Positions 9,477 through 20,913 of a stretch of DNA of 64,000 nt are shown here, piece after piece. The stretch's first letter is position 1. Each line of letters opens with the position of its first letter. The notes below the pieces were generated by a model. That model saw only the letters and a list, made by a program, of their open reading frames with translations, was not told where the DNA came from and made no database searches. This stretch comes from Nitzschia sp. DOCU1 (lineage: Eukaryota; Bacillariophyta; Bacillariophyceae; Bacillariales; Bacillariaceae): positions 1,674,001 to 1,738,000 of the forward strand of contig OX595996.1 of NCBI GenBank assembly GCA_951394045.1. The letters are read 5' to 3'. Position numbers and translations under genes: made by a program.

Positions 9477-12400
9477 TCATCCCAAGGGGTTTGCGTTGCG
9501 TTTTGCCTGGGCCATGCTCGCTGTGATCGCCGGCATCCAGATACCGATCCAGTCTTCCAATTGGTCCGGGGTGGGATTCGTCGCCAAGTGTTGAGCTAGC
9601 GTAGGATAGTACATGTGGCGGTCGGTAGGCATGGTTTGATCTCGCCATTCGTAGAGTTCAGTCAGTCTGGAGCGTAGGAATACCAGGCGCAACTCTCTTT
9701 GTTCAGTGGCGTCTTTCCCATGGCGTGCTTTGTTGCGGATTTCCCATAGTTCGAACCATTTTTGTAGAAACTTGCTTCCAATTTGGCGGACCCAAGCTGA
9801 TCCGTCAGAGGCTTTCTGATCCAAGTGCAATCATGCTGCATATTCCCGGTGTAGACGGCTCCACTCTAGACTCCAGCGTGCCCGAAAGAGGTGTGACCAT
9901 CCGATCCGATTCTGCGATATGATTAACCCTCGGTAGGGTTCGGGGTATTCCAAGGGATTGATGTCATCTAATTCCTGAAGCCAGCGTTGGGTACCGTCTC
10001 GAAGGATATCACTGAGGATCGGGTCTGAGGATGTGTACGTGGTGAAATTTGTGATGCATGTGGAAATACTTTGGCGCCAGACACGACGAGTGTCGCATGG
10101 GCATAACATGATGTGGTCGTTTGACTCCAGGGGGCAATTGCAGCTTGGGCATCCTGCAGGATAATGTGCGTTGTTGCGATGGGCAATTTGACCAGTCGGG
10201 GCGATGAGATGGAGATGCTTTACAAGAGTTGTTTGTTGCTTGCGGTGACCTCGGAGGATCTGTTTGTAGGTTGGCCAGTCAACGTGATCGTGAGTATCTT
10301 CGGCCCATGTGAAGAGCTTTTCATAATACTTCATCAGTTTGGGTATAGTTGCCGCGTCGCGGATCCGAGTTTTATAGTAACTGGAGATGGAGTCATTGCC
10401 GATACAGAATTGGGCCTGGGTGGATGGTAACATAGGGGCGTGGGGGATAACCTGACCATGCGTCAGTTGGAAGTCGCTGGCTTGGTCGTCCGCTTCGCAG
10501 TTCAGGTTGGCAGACAGAGAAAGTGTTGCCCGAGGACGAGATTCATCCTGGTGGCCCTTGACCCATGTCAGTACACCGACTGTGGGCAGCAGTTGCCGCG
10601 ATTGCACAATCATGTCGATCAAATCCCAATCTGGAGCAAGGGTAGCGTTGGGGACATGATATTTCCATTGGGCTTGTTTTGTCACCCGCTTGATCACGCT
10701 GGTGTTGTCGATGTAGTGCCTGAAGTCAGATAGAAATGCGGTGCCCGTGAATTGCGACAACCGATACAGAAACCGATAAAGAGCCAAAGCGCCATAACCT
10801 TCAGCCCGAAAGGATTGGGGCCGAGAGCCTGGGGCGGGTCCGCGACCTCGAAATAGACGGGTGCCGTTGGAACTCGCGCAAACGTACCCAAAAGTAGCAG
10901 AGAGAGCGATGACCGAGCCGTCAGATGCAACGCTAAAGGGGCCGATATTTAGCTGGAGCATTATTTCTTCAGGAGGGGCGAGCAGTTCAAAATGGGTAAG
11001 CAACTGCACTTCCCACTCAGGAAGGCTGGCGACCATTTCAGCAAATGTGCCTGTCACATCAATTGTGGCTACGTCGGGTACCCGATAATTCAGCAAAGGG
11101 CGATGATCGAGGCCAGTAGGGAGGGCATAGCAGGGGAATCCAACGGCGTTGGTGGGTGGCAGGGTCGGATCTGGATTTTGATAGCGTCCTGGTTGGGTTG
11201 GCAGCAATCGATGGTATTGGTTGTGGTCTATCTGGACATACAGGGTATCAGTCTGGGGGTCATGCACGTATTCAGGACGCCGGCGGCAGTGGTCATGAGG
11301 CACAATCCATTCGCGCAAAAACTGGTGGAGTCGTCCTTGGGGGCTCGAAAAGGTGCGCAAGAACTTACGCCAAGTTAGCCATGCAGGTGAAAACGGGCGT
11401 GCTTGGTTGAACATTTCTGTGGCAATGGTGTGGCGAGTGGTCACAGACGTTCCATCCTCAATCCCCGGCAGAAGATGGGATCCCATGGCATTGGAAATAT
11501 CAGCAATGGTCACGGCCTGAAGAAACCTTCGGCAGCTGTTGATCCGGTCGAGGACGCGGGGGGAGTAGCCTTGGTCGATGGCCATTTCCATCAAATACTG
11601 GTCGTGTTCGCGGAGTCTCGGTGGGACGATGTCGCTCTCTGCCGGTAGGATTATACTTGCGTCTATTGATCGGAGGAACTCGGTGACGGCGTTGATCCAT
11701 TCGGCAGGGTGGTGTGGTGAAGCTTTCGATGGATTCGACCATAAGAATTCGGACGTGCCAACATACGCTTGTGCCCAACTTAGGGCTATGCGGAGGAGCT
11801 TCCCCGGTTGCCCGCCTGGTGATCGCAGATGTTTGAGGGCCATCAGATTTTGCAAAAGACCTTGCTCGATATATAGCCTTCGGAAGCCCGCCCCTCCAAA
11901 ATGCAACGGGCCGTATCGGATGGACAGGTGCATGTGGCTGTTGAAGCCACTATTACGAACGATAACTTGCATAAATCTGTTTTGGATGTCATCACAATCC
12001 GATGATCGAATACATGTTATCGGAAAGGGATATGTCAAGGACGGGAGGTACATGCTCACGTAGTAAGTGCGAGCTTCGGAGGGCGTGAGAATGTTGCTGG
12101 AAATAGTGTGGGCTTCCCGGTCGCTTTTTATTGTGAGTTGTGGCTTTTGCGTTCCCATTCGATTCGCCGGATTGACATAGCACCCTAGAGTCTTGTGCGA
12201 TTCGTAGTTGGATTTCTGGAGGACCTGAGAGGGGACGAGTCCATGGAACAGGGTAATGGGAGGGGCTGTGCGTCCAGCCACCAGGAATGGTGTACCATCC
12301 TTTCTCCAATCACTTTGAATTAAGTGGAACGAACACTTCGAAAATTCCAAGGCGCCTCCGGAAGCCCACAGTAAGTCGCTCCATACTTTGGCATCTTGTT

Positions 12401-15239
12401 GCATGCGAGCGCAAAGCGCCTCCGCCGTTGGCTGGACGTCGGCTGTAAAGTCATTCACACGTTGGGTGCAATCGTCCACAAACCCAATCATATGAATAGT
12501 CAAACGATGTCGGCCGTTATGAGACACGAACGTGGCGCCGGTGGTGGCAGAGGCAAATGCATCAAAAAGCACCGAGCAGATGAAGCACCAAATTTGGGGG
12601 GAATTACCCGAGCCTTGTCCCGTTCCATGGATAGGAAATGCTTCACAGTGCTGGTACCAACCCGCAGATATACCCAGACTTGTCTTCAGCTTAAACTTTG
12701 CTTCTTCGAGCGTGTTGGCATTGACAAGCACCACATGTCGTGACATGCCCATCCGCCGGCTCGAAATGGACGCGATGGCAGCCAAAATTCTATCGTAGCA
12801 AGAAGTAGCATCCAGATCGAAATTAATGCCAGATTTCATCGAGGTCATGTAGATGTCATTTTGTAGAACTTCGAGGAAGACCGGTTCGTGGGCCGACCGG
12901 CCAGCGCGGCTCCCATACAGGCCATCGTTGAGCAGATGATGATCTTCCGCATGATGCATTGCTTGCCGCCATTTGACGGCGAGAAGGAGATTGTAATCCG
13001 CCTCATAGAGGTGGATAACTCGGAGACGGTGGATTTTTGGGTCACCAATATCCTTTAATAACATGACATTAACTACGGCAGTCCATCGGCGGTAATGGTA
13101 GCCGAATTTCAGTGCGTATTGCAGAAGTGCAACATGGGCCTTGATCAGCAAGGCTTGACCGGATTCAACTTCTTGGGCTTGCGGTGTGTCAGGACTGAGA
13201 CCGTGATGACGAACTAGGGCGTGGTAGTGCCCCAGGTGGATACCACTAGGGGATGTGGAGGTCGACTCTGGCCAGCGTTTAATCTTGGCAAGAAATTCCT
13301 CAGTTGTGATGGTTGCAGGTAGAAGTGTCGCCGTTTGTCGGCGCAGGTGGCTAACGAACAATTGGGTAGTCTCGTCGAGGGTCGAGGCATCAAAGTCTCC
13401 GTTTAAAATCAAATCGGCGGCGGGTCCATCCCCGTTATAATGCAGCTGGGTGGCGATACCGGGAGTAGTCAGAGGAGTGCCATTGGCTTGGCCGAAATGC
13501 TTCCGGTTGCGATCGAGGAGGAGACGTTCGATTTCTTCAGGGGCTCTCTCGGTGCGCCAGTGAGCCGCCGAGGGCGGGCACTGTTTTGGGTCCATGGCTG
13601 GGTCAAGAGGTACTCGCAGACTTGTGATCCCTCCTGATGCACCGCCTTTGCGACGCATGGCTTGAAGTTTGACATATGTTCGATGAATGGCTTCGGCTTG
13701 TTTCAACCGTTGAACAATCTTGGCTTTGCCATGGTCCTCGAGGGCGGTATACATTCTGGCTTTATCCTCCAGGTACTCTTCTCGAAGACGTGATGCTTGC
13801 TGACGGGCCTCGCGGAGCTGGCGAAGGGCATCGTTGTATCCGGCACGGGAGGCGGCTAAGTTTGTAGGAAGATCGGCCGGAAGGAAGGAATGCCGTTGTT
13901 GCCAGGCGGCGATCATGGGATCGTAGTTAATCATTGGGTTCCGGTGCTTGGAGATCAGTAATTTGTAGAGCCGGATGGTGGCCCAGGCCTGCGCAAAAAG
14001 TGGGCTCCATGGTGTGCGATAACCTTTCTTGGCTTTCTTGGCTGCGTATTGAGCGGCTCGTTCCATGTCACGATCCAAACTTTCGGCCAGGCGGTGGTCG
14101 GGTGTCTCGAGCTCCAGCAATTGTTGCAATCGTTCTTCAAAATTGTGCGCCTTCAATTCTTGGACCTTGGCTAGAACATAGGCGGTAACGGCCCCGGGTG
14201 TTCTAGAATTAAAGTCGCGCTTCGAAAACGGGGATATTGGTGACGGTTTGTTGCCGAAGAGCTGGTTGGTGTCGAAATCAATGAAAAAGCCGCGATGGTC
14301 GCTTGTCATTCGGTATCCGAAGGGATCATACCCGGCAGCTTGCACCATGGGGACTAGTTCGGGAGAGATCAAGGCATAATCGATGCGCTTGTGGCCACTT
14401 TGGTGAGTATGAGGTACCGATGGAGTACCCAGTCGAGCACTGAACAAATCCACGAGCCCACATTCGGTTGCAATTTGGGCCATTCCAGAGTTGGCGCTGT
14501 CAATTTCTTCGTTGAAGTCACCCACGAGCACGATGCGGTCGCCGTTTTGCTGTTGTTGACGGATGTACTGTTGCAGGTCCCGGATAAATGCATTTCGTGG
14601 ATTAATCCGCGTGATGGTATTATTATTGGCTGATTCTTCCAGCAACTGACTCACTTGCTGAGTGGCTGCCGTATTGGTACCTGCCGCATTACTCTGACAC
14701 ACTTGATAGGCCGCAATGATATTGATCGTTGATTCATTGCTACCTTGGAGGCGAGTTGAAACCCACCTACCCATGCGGTCCTTGGATGTTTCTTTGACCA
14801 GGCTTGTCGTATCCTGGACAACGAGCATTCCCACTCCGCCAGGCTTATAGGTCCGATTGGTGTCCCTTGTGCCGGTGCTGGTCGTGAATCTATGATGGTC
14901 AAAGAAGCGCCCCTTAATTTCCTTCATCTTTTCTCGCACGTGGAACTTGTTTACATCCTGATTCAGTTCGGTGAAGCATGATACATCCGCGTGTACCGAC
15001 GATATTGCATCGCAGGTTGCCGGCCAGTTGCCGCCGTCCTTGTCCCATTTAATGCCATTCAGATTTTGGGAGTACAATCTGGTCGTGGTGGCTGGTTTGT
15101 CTTCTTGTAAAATATCCCCAATGAATTCATTATTTTCATAATCTAGTGCATCCATATCGTCGTCATCAAAGTCATTCTCTTCCTCATCTTCTGACCATGG
15201 GGCCAAAGGATCATCAGTGTCCATCCATGTTGCTATCAT
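9477..15239 (-). CDS. LINE copy B ORF2: endonuclease-reverse transcriptase-RNase H
   Basis: Start ATG at 15239. Residues 55-330 are an APE-type endonuclease: SQNLNG, Glu in FTELNQD, VGDFNEEID, RIDYALIS and the catalytic SDHRG. RT follows: DLDATSCYDRI, GTGQGSGNSPQIW and the active-site FVDD near residue 921. RNase H: ASDGS near 1438, RAEGYGALALY, SDFRHYIDNTS and WVKGHQDE. A zinc-knuckle-like CPSCNCPLESNDHIMLC is near 1690. The frame meets TGA at 9831-9833 after REYAA and stays open in the same frame to 9477 (LHLDQKASDGSAW...KWFELWEIRNKARHG), the conserved C-terminus seen in copies A and C. The stop is probably a CGA-to-TGA mutation. The protein would nick target DNA and prime reverse transcription there. 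Confidence 0.92.
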
Positions 15240-16957
15240 TCTATCATCGGCTGGTCAGCGTGACCAGCTACGGACGAGGTTAATTCGGCTTCGTCAGGCT
15301 CTGTAGTTTTGGATCGCTTCGGGGTAGACGGATTGAGTTCCAAATTGGTTTGTTGAATGTGCAGCATCTGTTGAACCATGAGATGCATCCGTTCCGTTTG
15401 AGCAGTTTGCGCCTGGATGGTTGCAGTGAGTGCCGCCACCTGAGCCTGATTTGCAGCAGTAATTTCTGCTAGTTGGGCCTGGAATTCTTGACGGTCTTGA
15501 TCTCATGCTGCATTGGAAGCTGCAAGAGATTGAAGAAGCGCATTGTGTTCGACAGACGAGGATGAGCTGTAGCCACCACCGTGGCGTCCGCTATTTCTAC
15601 CGCCGCTTCCGCCGGAGCTGCGGCCTGCTGCCGACCTGTACGAACGAGGTGTTTCGAGCGTGACGGTTGAAGCCGGAGATGGGCTGTTGTTGGTTCGATG
15701 GACCGAGGGAGGGTGACTCGTCGGATAGGCTTCAGTGATGCTGGGACCAAACATTTCGCCCTCATCTAAGTCTTGATCCGATTCTACTGTAACCACGGAC
15801 ATTGCGTTGGTGAAAGCGGTGGCATACGAGTCTTCGTCTCCGTCTTTGGCATCGTCGCCGGTCGCTGCCGAAATAATAGCCGCCACTGGGTGGGTATTGG
15901 GAATTGAAGCTAATGCCTGAGGGCCAAGCGAAGTCATCAAATAATTCCAATGTGCTCCAAGCCATGTGCGGGTTTTGTAGAAGTGGCGTTCTTCAACTAG
16001 CAATTTCCATTCGCCACGGTCCTGTCGGTGGAAGGAGGGAATAACATTCATCACTCCGGGGCGATCCTTAATTTCCGGCCAGAGCTCATGCATGGCTTCC
16101 TCAGTAAGGCCCTCGATCTTAATAACCCAGGTGGTGGCTAGAGTGCGGTTCTGGCGCTGGATAGCCTTAAGAAAGGCATCCGGCTGTCGGCGTTTGTATG
16201 CGTAGGGGACAAAGGGCATGGACTTGCGGAACGGTCCGCTCTTCAACAATTTAGCGAGCTGTTTGGCGTCACTGCGAGCACACTGAATTTCGTACGCCGA
16301 TGTCTGGTGGAACGCGTGGGATTTTTGACCGGATTTAATCCTCGCGGTCACTACTTCGAAGGTGGGAACGTCATGAGTGAACGAAGCAAGATCGGCTTGG
16401 AGCTGAAGTTTGGCGGTGTGGCGGTGCATATGTTTTACGTTGTAGCCTTGAAGGAAGCCAATGTGGGCAATGTCCCAGATTTCAGGCGCGAAGTGATGAG
16501 CGTTGACGTAAGCACCTGCGGATTTAATGGCTTGGAATACCGCGTAATGCTGCTTGATAGTGGATAGGGAAACCCGTGAGACCAATTTGTGGACGCAGTA
16601 CCACCTTTCTAGTTCGCGTTCACGCGCCGAAGGGGCCGCATGAAATTGGAATTTTGATGCTAGAATAGTCTCAACCGTAGTCTCAGACGCCACGAGTTCC
16701 CTGTTCGTCTGATCGAGGATCACAATGTCTTCTTGGAAGTGCTGCATAATCGTCATTAACATGTCCGCATGGAGCTTCTTCGCCTTGGTACGATCCGTTA
16801 CGCGTTCGAGACACCAATTCACACAGATTTCCATCATTTTTCGCTCATTCTTCTTGCTACCGCCGGAGGCAACGGTGGTGACTTCGTCATCGGCCATAGC
16901 ACTAGGGCTAGATCGCGCAAGAGGGACGCCAGTCACTCTGGAAGGGTCGATCACCAT
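15236..16957 (-). CDS. LINE copy B ORF1 protein
   Basis: The frame is open further upstream but crosses the element's 5' end at 17089, so the start must be internal; ATG 16957 (MVIDPSRV) or 16897 (MADDEVTT) fit. The N-terminal half is helical with basic patches; there is no CCHC knuckle. The region around WVIKIEGLTEEAMHELWPEIKDRPGVMNVIPSFHRQDRGEWKLLVE (residues about 280-330) has a beta-alpha-beta look compatible with an RRM-like fold (inference). A Gly/Ser/Arg-rich tail follows. TGA at 15503-15505 interrupts; the same frame then continues through a Gln-rich predicted coiled coil to TGA 15238-15236, overlapping the ORF2 ATG. Likely role: RNA binding in the retrotransposition particle. Confidence 0.8.
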
Positions 16958-17089
16958 GGTCAGAAACGGCCGCAGAGGGAGGGAGCGAGCAGCAAAGCTA
17001 CGTAGAAGCTGTGTAAAAATCCTACTAGGAATTTTGGACAATGTTTTAGTAATAAACCGCGCTGCGCGATTCGCTCTACTGAAAATTGT

Positions 17090-17107
17090 GAAGGAGAGTA
17101 TCATCAA
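17090..17107. repeat. 18-bp target-site duplication, right copy (LINE copy B)
   Basis: Exact second copy of the sequence at 9340-9357, adjoining the LINE 5' end. Confidence 0.95.
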
Positions 17108-18600
17108 GACAGAGGAGGCAGAGGGAATTGAGGTTAGGATATTGGAAAATTTTGAGGAGTCTCCGGCAGTCACTTCCTTTGGAACGATCGACTGCGGCTG
17201 GGAGACAATGCGGATGTCGTGGCCCAAGCTCCGGCACCATTTCTCGCTCCGTCGGAATGAAGATCCGACTTTGGATGCGGATCGTAGGCTACCCTTGTAT
17301 CCCCCGAGGGTTACTCTCCAAGTCACCAGTGGATGTGTTGATTGTGGAACGAGCCCATCTACATCGACCAACTGGAAACAATTTTGATGATCATGTGCGC
17401 GATGAAATCGAGGCAACAGAGGATGGATCTCGGCCTCTGTTGGTGATTGAAAGCTGGTTGGGAGGAGTCACAACTTGGGCACATGGACCGACCAGTAAAT
17501 CACAAGTAGCCCGTTGGGAAAAGGCAGGATACTCGACACGGGCACAATTCCTGAAGGCGACTAGCCTTGGTGGAGCCATAGATCAACGGCGGACATTTGT
17601 AGTTCGAACCAAGGTGTCCAAGAATTTGAAATGGGAGTGGCCGGCAGTGGATCCAACAACTACTCGGCCAAGACCCATGTCAAATCTGTTGACTCCAGCT
17701 GGATTCATCGGCAAGAAGAGCTTCCTACCAGCCGAGAAACATGCAGCTCGTTTACATATTCCCACCCAAGAAGATCCAATGCCAGACCAGTGTGGTGCTC
17801 TGATTCAAACGGACAGAGGGGTACGGCGACTGATGCCTGACGAGCTTGGTCGTGGATTGGGCCTGCACAAACCAAGTGCTAGCCTTGCCACGGCCAAAGT
17901 CTTAAACCGGTCTACCAGCGTCTTTATTTGGGAATACATTGGAGGTATCTTCCTACAGACTGGTGCCCCAAGGAACTGTGGAAGGACCGTAATGGTGCCC
18001 ACGAGAAAGCACGTTTTTGAGGGGCTAGAACAGGGGCTAGGTGGCCCCATTGTGTCGGATTTCCAGTGGAAACCTCCTGATTTATCCGTGGGAAGCAAGT
18101 TCTATCAAGACCGGATTGCAACACTGCGTGAGGCTGTCAAGACATGCAAGGACCCGGCAGCAGCCTACGAAGAAGGCTTAAAAATATTGGAGGTGCATCG
18201 CAACAACTACAATGCCGAAGGGCCCAATTTACAGGAAGTGCAGTTAATATGGTGGGAATACCCCGCGGAACATTGGGAGGCCATCCGAGAAGGAAGCCGG
18301 ATGAATTTTCTGAGAGAGCCCCCAGTGGGGATTGTCCCCAATGCGCCAATGGATGAAGAACAGCGGAAGGTGGCAACCGAGTTTGTGGAAGAACTACGGC
18401 AACTGAAGATTATTGGGCCCATGAAAAAGGAAGGGCCTATCTTATCGAATGCTCCTATGTTCACGGTACCAAAAGAAGGCCAACCGGGGCAATGGCGCGT
18501 GATTGCCAACATGCTGCAAGGGGGACAAAACGAGTGCATTGGTCCGTCCCGATCCTGTTATTCTTCCTCGTTTGGGCTTTATCCTCGACAAAATGTATGA
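17108..18600 (+). CDS. DIRS-like Pol, N-terminal region with cytosine-methyltransferase-like segment
   Basis: Coding runs in one frame from 17091 (KTEEAEGIEVRILENF) to about 17330 and then, after a shift, in the frame that ends at 18600. The segment RPLLVIESW ... VARWEKAGYSTRAQFLKA ... GGAIDQRRTFVVRTK, and later GVRRLMPDELGRGLGLHK, matches in order the ENV, GY, G-x-Q-x-R and RRLTPRE motifs of C5 cytosine methyltransferases. The catalytic PCQ motif is not visible; VERAHLHRP sits in its place, so activity is doubtful. From about residue 390 (VGIVPNAPMDEEQRKVATEFVEELRQLKIIGPM ... PGQWRVIANM) the RT domain begins. A frameshift at 18503-18600 passes to the next frame. Confidence 0.6.
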
Positions 18601-19021
18601 AGGGGGTTTCTCAGCTGTTGCAGATGCCTCTAAGTTCTTTTGGACTTTCAAGACGCATCCCGATGACCAACCCTATCTGGGGGTACTGCACCCAGCTACG
18701 GCGGAGATTCTCACCTACCTTGGGCTCCCAATGGGGTCATCGAATTCACCACCATTGGCGGGCAGGTATGGACTAAGTTTTATCCGACAGCTCCGAAGTC
18801 AAAATGTGCGATTCCAAGGGGACCCCATCGCAAATTGTTGGTGGACTGGTTTCCATGGGTCGGGATTCAAACCAAAACTTGGATATGGTTTGATTTATCG
18901 GGGGCGATTTGGTCTTGCAGTGAAAATATGGGTCTTTGTGGATGATTTTCTGATCCAGGGGCCCGACCAAAAATCAACTGAAGAGGGACTGCGAGCTTTC
19001 TTGGATGCGGCCCTGCAGTAG
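18503..19021 (+). CDS. DIRS-like Pol, reverse transcriptase part
   Basis: Continuation of RT in a shifted frame; the real join is near 18540-18560, so the nominal start is not meaningful. It shows PVILPRLGFILDKMYEGGFSAVADASKFFWTFKT (RT fingers/palm), YLGLPMGSSNSPPLAGRY and the catalytic FVDDF near residue 143. The frame breaks at TAG 19019-19021, exactly where a non-coding 0.5-kb segment begins. The coding sequence resumes at 19531 with the next expected residues (AALRCGMLCHPKK). Confidence 0.8.
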   Translation: MPTCCKGDKTSALVRPDPVILPRLGFILDKMYEGGFSAVADASKFFWTFKTHPDDQPYLGVLHPATAEILTYLGLPMGSSNSPPLAGRYGLSFIRQLRSQNVRFQGDPIANCWWTGFHGSGFKPKLGYGLIYRGRFGLAVKIWVFVDDFLIQGPDQKSTEEGLRAFLDAALQ

Positions 19022-19543
19022 GCACGATAATGCCTGGAATGGCGTGACAGGACTAATAGGACTAACGTAGACTAACAGGACTGGCTATAACGCATAGCAT
19101 ACAACCTAACATACGTACGTACAAATATATACTGCCGACGGACGGACACCGAGGCCACGTGACGTCGTCGAGCATGCCGGATGGCGCGCTTGCGCACAGA
19201 AAGTGCGACACACATATATGGTCGGAGCGAGGCGACGACTATGTCTATCTTGATGCTAGTCTTGACGCTAGGCGTCAGGACCTAGCGTCATGCTATAGGT
19301 GTTAGAAGGTCATAGGATGCTAGGCGTCACTAACTAGAGCAGTCACGCAGAAACACAACACTGCTAGTTAGGGACGGGCATGTCTTACCTTCTTGACAAC
19401 TATCTTGTCTACTAAGATATATAGTCGTGATCACGATCAGATGGGAAGATGGAGTCGATGCAACGATAGATCTAACTTTAAAATAGTCTCACAATTTCCA
19501 AAAACAATCTACTGCAGTTTCTAGCCTAGTGCAGCCCTGCGGT
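19007..19543. mobile_element. 0.5-kb non-coding insertion within DIRS-like Pol
   Basis: A segment of about 510 bp with no ORF splits RT from RNase H. It is flanked by near-identical 13-mers GCGGCCCTGCAGT (19007-19019) and GCAGCCCTGCGGT (19531-19543), 11 of 13 matching, an aged target duplication. The edges show a short imperfect inverted match (CTGCAGTAGGC on the left; complement CTGCACTAGGC on the right). The interior contains repeated and inverted TAGGCGTCA-like words (about 19265-19330). Probably a non-autonomous transposon; the family is unknown. Confidence 0.55.
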
Positions 19544-19548
19544 GTGGT

Positions 19549-20913
19549 ATGCTGTGCCACCCCAAAAAGCTAGTGACACCACGGCAACGAGTGCGGTACT
19601 GCGGAATGATCCTGGATACTACAAGAATTCCTATGATACTGGTTCCTACTGCTAAACGTGAAAGGGCAGTTGCTATGGTTGATCATCTACTGACATCGGG
19701 GGCAGGGACCGAGTTCTCTCGCTTGAGTTTGTCCGTGGTCGCTGGCACTTTGCAAGCCATGGTGGAGGCGACCCCCCGATGCATGGGGCAAACCTACCTG
19801 CATCACTTACATTCGCTTGTTCGGCCTGCTGGTCAAGATCTTGGAACAGGGTTGCAGCCTTACTGCAGTAAAACCAGCCTCACAACCGAGGTTCGCGAGG
19901 AACTTAGTTGGTGGCAACTGTTTCTCGAAGGTACCAAGGGACGGAGAGTGCGAGGGTCACGAGCAGCTACCCTCGTTCCAAGCTTTGGCGATGGAAGTGG
20001 GACTGGCACAGGTGGCACCATACGAATCCCGGAACAAGCCCTGAAGATGTGGAAAGGAACGTGGTCAGTCCTGGTCTGTCGCTTTTTGTCCAATTACAAG
20101 GAACTGGCCACACTGAAACTGACTCTGGAGCAGCTTTTGGCAGAACCACGAGAGGACATAGAGGAGACCACTATCTTCTATTTCACCAATAATTCGGCAA
20201 CATACTTCATCATGAGTGCCGGGTCCTCCAAGACTCCAAGGCTCCATGCCCTTGTCAGAGAAATCAAGCGGCTGGAAATTCTATTGGGTGTCTTTGTTAA
20301 TGTGGTCCACGTACCAGGCTTGGTCATGATCCAGCAGGGAACGGATGGACTCAGCCGGGGCATTTGGATGACACGACTCAATGCTCCAAGTCTCAATCAA
20401 GACGATATAACTCAGGCCATCTTTGCTCCAGTGCGTGTCAACTATCCATGGTTGTCCGAGTTGATTCACCATCTGCTTGGTGGGATATCATGGAGCTTCC
20501 GCCGGTGGGATCAACCCTGGGTATTTGAGGACTGTGTCGACAAATTGACTGTTTGGACTCCTCCCCCAGAAATTGCACGACAAGTCATGCAGTTTCTTCT
20601 CGAGGTGTGGTGTGAAAAACCACTGACTACGAGTGCACTCGTGCTTGTTCCCCGAACTTTGATCGCAACCTGGCGGGGATTATCACGACATTTTCAAGAA
20701 ATTCACACCATCTATCCTCTCGATACTCCAATTGACCCAGCCCCGCTTCTGCCAATCCCTGTGGTGGTTATGCACTTGGCGCCTCACACACGTTCTTTGC
20801 CGACACCCCACAGGATGGACCGCCCTACCCTTCCCCCCAACGCCAGGTGGCATCGGGAACAAGCGTCACAGATGCGTGGGTTGCACCCAAGATCTCTCAA
20901 CCCGACGGACTAG
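19549..20913 (+). CDS. DIRS-like Pol, RNase H part
   Basis: Coding resumes upstream of this ATG at 19531. The segment CHPKKLVTPRQRVRYCGMILDT is the RT thumb/connection. The RNase H-like region follows: LSWWQLFL, FGDGSGTGTGG (Asp position), NYKELATLKLTLEQL (Glu position) and FYFTNNSATYFIM (Asp-equivalent replaced by Thr-Asn-Asn), then GVFVNVVHVPGLVMIQQGTDGLSRG, the typical DIRS/Ty3 end of RNase H. From about 20600 the sequence is the linker to the recombinase (PLPLD...ARWHREQASQMRGL). A frameshift near 20880-20913 passes to the next frame. Confidence 0.75.
   Translation: MLCHPKKLVTPRQRVRYCGMILDTTRIPMILVPTAKRERAVAMVDHLLTSGAGTEFSRLSLSVVAGTLQAMVEATPRCMGQTYLHHLHSLVRPAGQDLGTGLQPYCSKTSLTTEVREELSWWQLFLEGTKGRRVRGSRAATLVPSFGDGSGTGTGGTIRIPEQALKMWKGTWSVLVCRFLSNYKELATLKLTLEQLLAEPREDIEETTIFYFTNNSATYFIMSAGSSKTPRLHALVREIKRLEILLGVFVNVVHVPGLVMIQQGTDGLSRGIWMTRLNAPSLNQDDITQAIFAPVRVNYPWLSELIHHLLGGISWSFRRWDQPWVFEDCVDKLTVWTPPPEIARQVMQFLLEVWCEKPLTTSALVLVPRTLIATWRGLSRHFQEIHTIYPLDTPIDPAPLLPIPVVVMHLAPHTRSLPTPHRMDRPTLPPNARWHREQASQMRGLHPRSLNPTD

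Larger units (their letters stand above)
9358..17089 (-). mobile_element. LINE copy B: full-length two-ORF non-LTR retrotransposon
   Basis: A 7,732-bp minus-strand element bounded by an 18-bp perfect duplication. It encodes ORF1 (nucleic-acid-binding type) and ORF2 (APE-like endonuclease, RT, RNase H, zinc knuckle, Trp-rich tail). ORF1 stop and ORF2 start overlap as ATGA. The 3' end carries a T-run on the coding strand rather than poly(A). It inserted into the DIRS-like element between Gag and Pol and is therefore younger. Each ORF holds a single in-frame TGA; otherwise the copy is intact, which suggests recent activity. Confidence 0.93.

Noticed and set aside
16725..17387. Plus-strand ORF of 220 codons crossing the LINE/DIRS boundary
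   Set aside because: Upstream of 17090 it is only the antisense of LINE ORF1; just the part from 17091 is DIRS-like coding sequence.
15503..17416. Minus-strand ORF of 637 codons as the full LINE ORF1
   Set aside because: Its first 109 codons lie outside the LINE, beyond the 18-bp duplication, so they are a chance extension; start moved to 16957.
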